Assembly: GCA_951812315.1 (NCBI GenBank)
Contig: CATOSA010000048.1
Coordinates: forward strand, 1-41,741
Reading direction: 5' to 3'
DNA length: 41,741 bases
From: an uncultured Burkholderiales bacterium
Lineage (GTDB): Bacteria > Pseudomonadota > Gammaproteobacteria > Burkholderiales > Eutrophovitaceae
The translations under genes and the position numbers were made by a program. The notes beneath the pieces are model-generated. The model was given only the letters and a program-made list of their open reading frames with translations. It was not told the DNA's origin and ran no database searches. Positions 8,747 to 16,463 of this stretch are shown piece after piece (position 1 is the stretch's first letter; every line of letters begins with the position of its first letter).

Positions 8747-9505
8747 AGCGCTGGTGACGACCTTGAAGTCGATGAAGCTGCACGGCATGGCGTCTGCCGT
8801 CGCCGAGCTCGCCGAACAGGGCGCACCAGCCTACAAGCAATCGGGTGAGCTGCTCGACAAGCTCATCAAGGCCGAAGTCGCCGAGCGTGAGGTCCGATCC
8901 ATCAACTACCAGATGAAGATCGCGAAGTTCCCGGCGCACAAGGATCTCTCTGGCTTCGACTTCGCCGAGAGCACCGTCGCCGAAGGTCAGCTCAAGGCCC
9001 TGCACCGCTGAGAGTTCCTGGATGAGGCCGAGAACATCGTCTTCGTCGGTGGCCCGGGGACCGGCAAGACGCACCTGGCCACAGCCATCGGCATACAGGC
9101 CATCATCCATCACCACCGGCGCGTCAGGTTTTTGTCCACCGTCGAGCTCGTCAATGCGCTCAAGCAGGAAAAAGCCGCAGGCAAGGCTGGCCGGCTTGCC
9201 AACCGGATGACGCATGTGGATCTCGTGATCCTCGACGAGCTCGGCTACCTGCCGTTCAGCCAGGGGTCGGCGGCGCGCTCCTGTTCCACTTCATGAGCAA
9301 GCTCTACGAGCGGACCAGCCTGATTATCACCACGAACTTGAGCTTCGCCGAATGGCCGACCATCTTCGGTCACGCCAAGCTGACAACGGCGCTGCTCGAC
9401 CGGCTCACGCACCACTGCCATATCCTCGAGACCGGCAACGACAGTTTCCGTCTCAAGCACTCGACCACCAACAAGAAGGAGACGAAGAAACGAACCAGAA
9501 CCTGA
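8736..9505 (+). pseudogene. istB: istB ATP-binding helper (IS21), nonsense codon and frameshift
   Basis: Starts at ATG 8736 (MSAEALVTTLKSMKLHGM). The frame meets TGA at 9009-9011, inside a conserved stretch, then continues with [12 protein letters not shown] (Walker A, near 9050-9080) and [13 protein letters not shown] (Walker B). A 1-bp shift near 9262 moves it to the frame reading [20 protein letters not shown] and [20 protein letters not shown], ending at 9505. These are all standard IstB segments, so the ancestral gene was about 255 codons long. Confidence 0.85.
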
Positions 9506-9578
9506 GCCATAATCGGCTCATCCGGGTGGGTCAACTTTCGGTGCAAATCAACAACCAGACCACCGGCTCGGTCTGCAC

Positions 9579-9875
9579 GAAGTCTCTATTCTCCTGCGTG
9601 AGCCGATTGCAGGTTGCCCAGTCAACTTCAAGCCTTTCTCGTGCTGGGATGAGAATTTGGCTCTTAGCCGGGTTTTCCGGATCAAGCTGGATCAGGCCGA
9701 TGCCATGCAAGGAAAAGAGCATTCGGAGTTCTTTGCATGGTGTCGGCACCTTCAGTTTCTGCGGCCACGAGGTAGCCATAATTAGCCCACGATGAGTTCG
9801 ATAGGTCAAGTCCGCAAGCGTAAGCTCACGGGCGGGCATGATCAGGATGGCGACAGGTGGCGGCGCATCCCTCAA
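9579..9875 (-). pseudogene. C-terminal fragment of an HrgA/COG2958-like protein
   Basis: A minus-strand frame whose core reads KELRMLFSLHGIGLIQLDPENP, then SQILIPARERLEVDW and NRLTQENRDF. From memory this matches the C-terminus of HrgA-like (COG2958) proteins found next to restriction-modification genes. The match breaks off at the IS21 remnant near 9579; residues after it (to 9531) come from IS sequence. An N-terminal piece of the same family lies at 11207-11439, so one ancestral gene may have been split. The frame opens at ATG 9875, but the first 12 or so residues do not look native. Family assignment is from memory, without a database search. Confidence 0.45.
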
Positions 9876-9877
9876 TA

Positions 9878-10896
9878 TTACGGTGAAGTGCTCTTCCCTG
9901 AACGGGCAGCCGCATCGCTCCGAAGCCCTGTCACGAGCTTTTCGACCAGCTCCGCGGCTTCGGCGCGCAGCACAAGACGTTGGCCAGGTCGATAGCGGGG
10001 GTCGCCGCTTTTAGTGATGTACTCCTCATCGACAAGACCTTCCCGGTGGGCAAGCAGATGGCGCTGCTGGAAAGCACGACCGAGACGGTCGAGCGCAGAG
10101 GCATCGAGATGTGCGTCATAGCCCTGCCCCGTCGCCTGCTGCCAAAGGCTGCTGCCTTCAGTGAGATTTTGGAAAGCGTTCCGCCTTGCCTTCGGCGGCG
10201 CAGGAAGGTCCGAAAACATTACCTCGACCACACGCTGAAAGGCGGTGACGGCGTTCTGCAAGCCGTTTTCGATGAAAACGCGCACGGTGTTTTCTGCGGT
10301 ATCACGATCAGGCATGGCAGCGCGGACATGATCGAGTGCCCCGAGGGTCGCTTTGATACCGGCGAAAGTTTGCTCGAAGACCTGCTCGGCAGCACTGTGA
10401 CCACAAGCGGGACAGAAATATGCGGCTCCGATTACGGCGTAACGACAGGCGCAGGACGGACAGGCGATCTTCAGTGCCATCGGATCGGTTGCGGCGGGGG
10501 GGCAGCATGATATGCTACGGACGGGAATCCACCTTCATGGTCATGGAGATAAGCCCACCACGGGGACTGCGGCGGTTGAAGCGAGCGGCATCGGTTTTGA
10601 AAGACTGATTGAGAGCGCCTTGAAGCTGGGCAACGGCAGCCGCGTGCATGTGCTCAACCTGCCTGCTGCTGTGTCCACCAACGCTCGCTGTGATTGGTAT
10701 GTCCGCACGAAGGACAGTGTAGCCGCTCGGCATCCTTTGCCTTCTGCCAATCATCACTGAGCATTTTGAACTGGAAGAGGCATCCATCGGACGGACATTC
10801 ACGGTCGAAGTAGCCGTCCTCGTCATCCTCAATGGGGATCGACATTTCGCCCCCACCTTCCAAGCTCCGCAGAAATCGCTGTGTTTCTTCAAACAT
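9878..10896 (-). pseudogene. Double zinc-ribbon protein with HEPN-like RxxxxH motif, broken
   Basis: Three frame segments form one conserved hypothetical protein of about 340 residues. From ATG 10896 (MFEETQRFLRSL) comes a first zinc ribbon (RECPSDGC...HCPSCGH). A shift near 10655 leads to MHAAAVAQLQGALNQ and RFNRRSPRGGLISMTMKV. A TAG near 10515 and a 1-bp shift in a G7 run (10496-10502, plus strand) lead to a second ribbon (ACPSCACR...YFCPACGH) and a helical domain containing QQRHLLAHREGLV. RHLLAH fits the RxxxxH motif of HEPN ribonucleases, common in defence and toxin systems. The gene sits downstream of hsdR on the same strand. With three lesions it is probably dead, unless the homopolymer shift is an error. 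RNase activity is inferred from the motif only. Confidence 0.65.
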
Positions 10897-11077
10897 ACCT
10901 TTGCCCCTTACCACTTCGGAACATTTTGTAGCGCTCCTTCAATCACGCGCCAAATATAGCGTAGCATCTGGGAAATTTGGAGTCTTCCATCGGCACGGGT
11001 GTCGCTAACAAGGTTTAGGTCCGGTGTAGGTACCATGCGGTTTGTCCGGTTTGATGGCGTCTCCGAGGGGAGGAACG

Positions 11078-11218
11078 ATGAAGCGGACAGAGATTTTGCA
11101 AGGACTACGGATCATGGAGTTTGAGGAGTTATATTCCCGGCGGCAGGCCCGGGCGTTGACACAGGAGCAGGCAGCGGAGTTGCTAGGGGTATCGGTGCGC
11201 ACGGTTGTTCTGACCTGA
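11078..11218 (+). pseudogene. N-terminal transposase fragment (ISNCY-like HTH)
   Basis: ATG at 11078 follows a good ribosome binding site (GAGGGGAGG). It opens 46 codons starting MKRTEILQGLRIMEFEELY, then LTQEQAAELLGVSVRT. This is the HTH N-terminus of transposases I associate with the ISNCY group. Similarity stops abruptly near 11206, where the complement of the HrgA-like N-terminal fragment begins. The last four codons and the stop are therefore chimeric. Everything after the HTH is missing. Confidence 0.6.
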
Positions 11219-11439
11219 GGATTGCGTTTTTGGAACGCAGGGCGCTGGGAGCCGATTTCAGCCACAATTTGTTGGACTAAATCAGCGTCGTTTTTGATGA
11301 AGGTGCTGTTCGCTTTCTTCTCCTGGCATTCGGCAGGGAAATTCTCAAAAATCCACTGCGCCATCTGGCGCGCGGTGAATTTCTATCCGGTCCGTTCGGC
11401 AAGGAAACCGACGACGGTCTTTGCGAGATTGAGGCCCAT
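11207..11439 (-). pseudogene. N-terminal fragment of an HrgA/COG2958-like protein
   Basis: ATG at 11439, 20 bp after the hsdR stop, starts MGLNLAKTVVGFLAERTG. A TAG at 11385-11383 follows, where relatives as I recall have Gln. The frame then continues KFTARQMAQWIFENFPAEC, ADLVQQIVAEIGSQRPAFQ and NPQVRTT, a winged-helix-like domain typical of the HrgA/COG2958 N-terminus. It ends at the transposase fragment junction near 11207. Its position directly after hsdR on the same strand marks it as the former last gene of the hsd operon. The C-terminal part seems to survive at 9579-9838. The nonsense codon and truncation make it non-functional. Confidence 0.6.
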
Positions 11440-11458
11440 TGTTCAGTTTTCCCCTGTC

Positions 11459-14400
11459 TCAGATCAAGCCGAAGAACCGCTCGAAGAACGCGCTCAATTT
11501 GTCCAGCACTGTTTGCTTCTTCACCGCATGGCCGTTGTTCTTGCTGAACCGTGAAACAGGCGGCAGAATCTTCGTGATGGCGGTGCCGGTAACAGGAATC
11601 GCACCATCCCGGAACGCGTCATCAATAAACGCCTTCGTTTCGTCAGCGTTGAGCCCTTCATCCGCAATGATGCGGTCAAGCTCCTCGACCTTTTTAGCCG
11701 CCACGAAGGACTGCCATTGCGCATCGACCCTGGCTTTCGTGGAGACGGAGTCCACAAATTGCTCGATGAGGTCTTTCTTGTTGCGCAAGCTGGGGCTGGC
11801 ATTGATCGCACGTTCGATGGCGGGCCTGATTTCCGTATCTTCACCGGCGCCTTTCTCTTTCAGGTACTTCTCGACCAGCATCAGGATGTAATCAACGTTG
11901 ATTTCGACTTGCTTGATCAACTCGATCTCGAACACCACGTCATCGTTGATTGATTCCTTTTCCGCTTCGGACATACTGCGGAACTCGGCATACAAGTTCA
12001 GGTACAGGCTCTGGTAATCCTGGAAGTCCCGTTCACTGAGGATTTCGTGGCCCGAGAAATCGTCGAATGCCGTAAGAATATTCTTCAGCCGCAAGATCGA
12101 GCCAAAGAGCTTGATAAACGCCTTCTGGGCCGTGTCACCGATGATGGCCTCGCCGGGCGGAAACGTCTCAACCAACTCCCCGATCTGTTTCTGGTGCTCC
12201 TTGTAGTACTCGGCATAAGGTTTCAGAAGCACGATGCCCTTGGCGTCCTTATTGCCAAACAGGGCCAGGGCGTCGTTGGTGGCCTGTTCGAGATCACGGA
12301 AGGATATGATGTTGCCGTAGGTCTTGACCGAATTGAGGATGCGGTTGGTGCGCGAATAGGCCTGGATCAGCCCATGGGTGCGCAGGTTCTTGTCCACCCA
12401 CAGGGTGTTGAGCGTGGTGGCGTCGAAGCCGGTCAGGAACATATTGACCACGATTACCATATCCAACTCGCGTTTCTTCAGGCGCTGTGACAAATCCTTG
12501 TAGTAGTTCTGAAACTTGTCGGCCGAGGTGTCGAAGCTGGTGCCAAACAGGACATTGTAATCCCTGATCGCCTCGTCCAGAAAATCCCGCGAGCTTTGAT
12601 CCAGTCCTTCGGTTTCGAATTCCTCTTCGCTCAGCAGCCCATCGGCTTCGTCTTCATTGGCAGCAAAGCTGTAAATCAGCCCGACCTTGAGACGCTGTGC
12701 GGACGGCAGCTCTTTTTCCTGTTCGGCGAATTCAGTGTAGTAGCGCTTGGCCGCGTCAATGGAGGCGGTGGCGAACAACGAATTGAACCCGACCAGACGC
12801 TTGTCGCCATGGCGGTAGGAGGCAGTTCGCTTGGTTTTCTGGTCGAAGTGCTCGCGAATGTAGCTCACCACCTGCTTGATGCGTTCCGGAGCCAGCAATG
12901 CCCGCTCCGTGTCAATGGCCGGTACCTGCTTGTCCTTGATGCTAGAACTCATCCTGATCGTGTTGATGTAGTCGATGCGAAACGGCAGCACATTCTTGTC
13001 GTTGATGGCGTCGACGATGGTGTAGGTGTGCAGCTTGTCACCAAAGGCCTGCTCGGTCGTGCGCCTCTGAGGGCTCCCGTGGGTCCCGGCGTTATCAGAG
13101 AAGATCGGGGTGCCGGTGAAACCAAACAGGTGGTAGCGTTTGAAAGCCCGGGTGATGTCGCCATGCATGTCGCCGAACTGGCTGCGGTGGCATTCGTCGA
13201 AAATCGCCACCACATGGGCATCGTAAACCGGGTGCTGCTTGTGCTTTGCCACAAAGCGCGAAAGCTTCTGAATGGTGGTGATGATGATGCGTGCATTCGG
13301 GTCTTCCAACTGCGTTTGCAGTACCGTCGTCGAGGTGTTTGAATTGGCCGCGCCTTTCTCGAAGCGCTCGTATTCGCGCATGGTCTGGTAATCCAGATCC
13401 TTGCGGTCCACCACGAACAGCACCTTGTCGATCTCCGGCAAGGCCCGCGCCAGTTGCGCCGCCTTGAAACTCGTCAGCGTCTTGCCGCTACCGGTCGTAT
13501 GCCAGATGTAGCCGCCTGCGGTTTTTTTGCCCAACTGCCGAAGGTGGGTGCTGGATGCGATGCGTTGCAGCATCTGCTCCGCTGCCACAATCTGATAAGG
13601 CCGCATCACCAGCAATTTGCGGTCCACGTCGAACACGCAGTAGCGGGTCAGGACATTTAACAGCGAGTGCTTGGCAAAAAAGGTTTTGGTGAAATCGGTC
13701 AGTTCGGTGATGGGGCGGTTTTTCGCATCGGCCCACCAGCTGGCGAAGGCAAAGCTGTTGGACGTTTTCTGGCGCGAGCGTTTGCCGCGCTGTTCGGCCA
13801 GATGACCGTCGCGCACCGTGTTGCTGTAATACTTGGTCAACGTGCCGTTACTGATGACAAACAGTTGCACATATTCGAACAGTCCGCATCCCGCCCAGAA
13901 ACTGTCACGCTGGTAACGGTTGATCTGATTGAACGCCTCGCGGATATCCACGCCCCGGCGCTTGAGCTCGACATGCACCATCGGCAGGCCGTTGACCAGG
14001 ATGGTCACATCGTAGCGGTTGGCGCGCGCGCCTTCGACCTGGTACTGGTTGATTACCTGCAAGGCGTTGTTGTGAATGTGTTGTTTGTCGATCAGGTCAA
14101 TGTTCTTGGTGCTGCCATCGTCGCGCTTGAGAATCTGGATATGGTCTTCCTGGATGCGCGCGGTTTTTTCGGCGATGCCGTCATTTGATCCCGCGATGCA
14201 GGTTGCGAAAAAATGGTCCCATTCGGCATCGGAGAAGGTGAGTTTGTTGAGTTTCTCCAACTGACAGCGCAGGTTGGCGATCAAATCGGCTTCCGAGGTG
14301 ATCGGCAAGTACTCGTAAGCCTGCATCCGCAATTGCTTGATGAAGGCAATTTCCAGTTCCGCCTCGGACTGATAGGCCGCTTCCCGCGCGCCCTCGGCCA

Positions 14401-14476
14401 CGAATTCGGCGACGACCGTACTTTCGTTGGAAAGCGCGACCGGCTCGATGCGGTACGGCGTAAGGCCTTCGCTCAT
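11459..14476 (-). CDS. hsdR: Type I restriction endonuclease subunit R (type IC)
   Basis: A 1005-aa motor and nuclease subunit that translocates DNA and cleaves unmodified DNA in complex with HsdM2-HsdS. The N-terminal PD-(D/E)xK nuclease is visible as RYDVTIL (Asp156) and VELKRRG (Glu170, Lys172). Helicase motifs follow: Walker A HTTGSGKT (326-333), motif II DECH (427-430) and motif III FTGTPIF. Segments such as LLVMRPYQI, GGYIWHTTGSGKTLTSFKAA and FDECHRSQFG closely resemble EcoR124I HsdR as I remember it, hence type IC. The frame is open back to 14713, but ATG 14476 overlaps the stop of the 60-aa upstream gene (ATGA) and begins the conserved sequence ([13 protein letters not shown]), so I chose it. 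The coding frame is intact, so restriction activity is possible if HsdS is functional. Confidence 0.95.
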   Translation of the reverse strand: MSEGLTPYRIEPVALSNESTVVAEFVAEGAREAAYQSEAELEIAFIKQLRMQAYEYLPITSEADLIANLRCQLEKLNKLTFSDAEWDHFFATCIAGSNDGIAEKTARIQEDHIQILKRDDGSTKNIDLIDKQHIHNNALQVINQYQVEGARANRYDVTILVNGLPMVHVELKRRGVDIREAFNQINRYQRDSFWAGCGLFEYVQLFVISNGTLTKYYSNTVRDGHLAEQRGKRSRQKTSNSFAFASWWADAKNRPITELTDFTKTFFAKHSLLNVLTRYCVFDVDRKLLVMRPYQIVAAEQMLQRIASSTHLRQLGKKTAGGYIWHTTGSGKTLTSFKAAQLARALPEIDKVLFVVDRKDLDYQTMREYERFEKGAANSNTSTTVLQTQLEDPNARIIITTIQKLSRFVAKHKQHPVYDAHVVAIFDECHRSQFGDMHGDITRAFKRYHLFGFTGTPIFSDNAGTHGSPQRRTTEQAFGDKLHTYTIVDAINDKNVLPFRIDYINTIRMSSSIKDKQVPAIDTERALLAPERIKQVVSYIREHFDQKTKRTASYRHGDKRLVGFNSLFATASIDAAKRYYTEFAEQEKELPSAQRLKVGLIYSFAANEDEADGLLSEEEFETEGLDQSSRDFLDEAIRDYNVLFGTSFDTSADKFQNYYKDLSQRLKKRELDMVIVVNMFLTGFDATTLNTLWVDKNLRTHGLIQAYSRTNRILNSVKTYGNIISFRDLEQATNDALALFGNKDAKGIVLLKPYAEYYKEHQKQIGELVETFPPGEAIIGDTAQKAFIKLFGSILRLKNILTAFDDFSGHEILSERDFQDYQSLYLNLYAEFRSMSEAEKESINDDVVFEIELIKQVEINVDYILMLVEKYLKEKGAGEDTEIRPAIERAINASPSLRNKKDLIEQFVDSVSTKARVDAQWQSFVAAKKVEELDRIIADEGLNADETKAFIDDAFRDGAIPVTGTAITKILPPVSRFSKNNGHAVKKQTVLDKLSAFFERFFGLI

Positions 14477-14655
14477 TGCCTTGAAGCCTGGTCCGGCGCA
14501 TCCTCGCCTTCGCTGGCCGGTTTGCCATTCCGCCAGATGACGGCGTATTGGCCCAGGCGACGTTTTCTCTCCAGGACCTGGTCGACGGCCCGGCGGAGTG
14601 ATTCCAGTTGTCTTTGTCCTTCTGGCGAAGGTACGGCTTCCTTTACGATGTTCAT
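14473..14655 (-). CDS. 60-aa protein paired with the zeta-like kinase (possible antitoxin)
   Basis: A small charged protein starting [20 protein letters not shown], then [26 protein letters not shown]. It is helical in its middle and has no recognised domain. It overlaps the zeta-like gene by 4 bp (ATGA) at its start and hsdR by 4 bp at its stop, so it is co-translated with both. I recall similar small proteins next to P-loop kinases of this type in other genomes, which suggests a toxin-antitoxin-like pair. In that pair this would be the partner or antitoxin. No functional evidence is visible. Confidence 0.65.
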   Translation of the reverse strand: MNIVKEAVPSPEGQRQLESLRRAVDQVLERKRRLGQYAVIWRNGKPASEGEDAPDQASRQ

Positions 14656-15227
14656 CGGTTGGCCTCCTCAAGCAAAAGCTGATAGTCGTCGTCATGGACA
14701 ATAGTGCGGACATTGCCGTGCTGCTCGAACACTAACGCCGGGCTTTCGCCGTCGTTCATGAAGCACGTGCAGCTATCGACGCGATGACCGAATTCGCCAA
14801 GCAGGTGGCGCAGACTGCGTGGAAAGCGCCGCTCGATATCCGTTGCAGCAATACCGTGCGCGACGCGTTCGGCTACCCGTAGCGTCGACATCTCGACACT
14901 GCGCAAGGCCAGGTAGATCAGCGCTATCCGCCAACCACCGGCTTGCAGGCGCTCAATCATCCGCAGATAGACCCGCCCCGGCAGGGCGGTCTCAAAGGCG
15001 AAATCCTCGCGGGCCGCGATGTGCCGTTCGATCTCGCGCATAAAGAGGCGGCTGGCCGCAAACAATGCCCGTTCAGGCGCGAGCGGCGACAGCCCGGCGG
15101 CGATCAGGTCGGCATTGACAAAACGGACGTGGCTCGCCACCTGCGGTAAGTATTCCAGCGCGAAAGTGGTCTTGCCGGCGCCATTGGGGCCGGAAATAAT
15201 CCAGCAAGTCGGCGTTTGATTGTTCAC
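14652..15227 (-). CDS. Zeta-toxin-like P-loop kinase (COG4185 type)
   Basis: A 191-aa P-loop protein of the zeta toxin/COG4185 family. Walker A is GPNGAGKTT at residues 13-21, followed by [14 protein letters not shown], the family segment that contributes the catalytic Asp, and by [16 protein letters not shown], typical of these kinases. Zeta toxins phosphorylate UDP-N-acetylglucosamine and block wall synthesis; COG4185 relatives have unproven substrates. The gene starts with GTG at 15227, overlapping the hsdS stop (GTGA), and ends overlapping the 60-aa gene. Its place between hsdS and hsdR is unusual. It may guard the operon against loss or act as a back-up abortive function; this is inference. 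Confidence 0.85.
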   Translation of the reverse strand: MNNQTPTCWIISGPNGAGKTTFALEYLPQVASHVRFVNADLIAAGLSPLAPERALFAASRLFMREIERHIAAREDFAFETALPGRVYLRMIERLQAGGWRIALIYLALRSVEMSTLRVAERVAHGIAATDIERRFPRSLRHLLGEFGHRVDSCTCFMNDGESPALVFEQHGNVRTIVHDDDYQLLLEEANR

Positions 15228-16463
15228 GCGGCTTCTCGAAAAGTGAGCAGGCGGTCGCGGTAGTGCTCATACTGATGTCGCCGGGCCTTGATCTCCGCGG
15301 GCAGACCGCTCCCAAGGTCGTTTACCAGGGTATCGAATTTATCCAGAATGGCGACGATGCGGGCTTGTTCTTCGAGTGATGGGACGGGGATGCGAATTTT
15401 TGCAAGGCTCTCACCTGATATCCGTCTAACCTTAGCTCCTGTGATACGTGATTTCTTCTGTGACCGAAATAGTTCTGTTTGGAAGAAGAAGGAAATGTAT
15501 TTTGGGTTCAGCGTATGTTTAAAGATATAGGCATCGCCGCTGACAGCTACGTCTTTGTCACCCAGCCAAGCGACAGCTTTTGCCACGGCTTCGTCATCCT
15601 CGCTTGTAGTAGCAATCACCAAATCACCCATGCTGGCTTTTCGCAAGCGTGTTGCAAAATCCGGATCGATAAACGACTTTGTTGCCATCGCCCATGCGCC
15701 GTAATGCGTGTGAATCTGACCGTAGTGAATACAGCCAATGCCAGACTCGATGAAGTCCGATTTTTTAATGCCGGAGCCGCGAATAAGCTTACCAACCTCA
15801 CCCAGAGTCGTCCATGTTACACTTATTGCTTGCTTGCTTGCTTGCGTCAGCGATGTGCTCATCGAAGGTGAGCAGCGCGTCGCGGTAGTGCTGGTACTGC
15901 CGCCGACGCGCCTCAAGTTCCGCCTCAAGTTCCGTGAAGGTGTCAAGTACTTTGACTATCTCGCGCTGGACTTCCAAGGGTGGGACGGGGATCGGGAATG
16001 CCTTTACCGCACCATCCGAAATAGCTGGGTAGCTAGCGCCACGCTCATTTGCTACCACATGTGCATAGAAAGATTCGGTGCCAAGAAGATGGAAAACAAA
16101 ATTGGAAAGTACTCGCTCTTGTTTAGGACGAAGAACACAATAGCCGGTACTGCATATATCGCCATCGTATTCGGCCGGAATGACCGCGTAACGTTTGAGC
16201 ATAGGTCGTGTTGTTCCGAAGACCACATCACCTTCTCGCACAATGTGTTGTGCTCGGCTTGGAGCATTCTCACTGTTGATTGTTTGTGTCTCGACGATGG
16301 CGTGCGTAATTCGGTCAACAGATGTGAGATCGATATATCTGAACTCTTCACCATCGAAATCTGTCCACTTGATATTCGTCGTGCGCTCAATGAGTTCCTT
16401 AATTTCGCAGAACTCCACCCCTTCCGGACAATACGTAGCAATCAAATCATCAATCCGGCTCAT
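15224..16463 (-). CDS. hsdS: Type I restriction specificity subunit, split by GCAA repeat (phase-variable)
   Basis: HsdS directs HsdM and HsdR to a bipartite target. From ATG 16463 (overlapping the hsdM stop, ATGA) the first target recognition domain runs to [19 protein letters not shown], then the central helix [23 protein letters not shown]. Next come five GCAA repeats (15826-15845), after which this frame stops at 15798 (221 aa). One frame over, the second half reads [17 protein letters not shown], through [21 protein letters not shown] and [15 protein letters not shown], ending at 15224. Removing one 4-bp unit, or adding two, gives a continuous 411-aa HsdS of normal type IC length. ATG 15862 could start the second half separately. 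No other lesion is visible, so this looks like on/off phase variation rather than decay. The encoded half-HsdS may still be active as a dimer, as known for truncated type IC subunits. Confidence 0.9.
15826..15845 (-). repeat. (GCAA)5 simple sequence repeat in hsdS
   Basis: Five perfect TTGC units on the plus strand, read as GCAA on the coding strand. They encode the repeating peptide ASKQ. The tract lies just after the central conserved helix of HsdS and before the second target recognition domain. Because a unit is 4 bp, one slippage event shifts the frame, while three units (12 bp) add exactly four residues. Confidence 0.97.

Larger units (their letters stand above)
8362..9590 (+). mobile_element. 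IS21-family remnant (3' part)
   Basis: Immediately right of the IS3 element lie the end of istA and a damaged istB. The 5' end and most of istA are missing. The right boundary is uncertain; it falls between the istB stop (9505) and about 9590, where similarity to the HrgA-like fragment begins. I could not identify a matching inverted repeat because the left end is gone. Confidence 0.7.

Noticed and set aside
9980..10510. Plus-strand frame of 176 codons opposite the HEPN gene
   Set aside because: The minus strand encodes clear zinc ribbons and a HEPN-like motif; the plus frame has none.
12596..13342. Long plus-strand frame (248 codons) opposite hsdR
   Set aside because: It is antisense to a fully conserved hsdR with helicase motifs, has no domain and reflects codon bias on the other strand.
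14477..14713. N-terminal extension of hsdR up to 14713
   Set aside because: It covers the 60-aa gene and the end of the kinase gene in another frame; the conserved HsdR sequence begins at the ATGA overlap at 14476.
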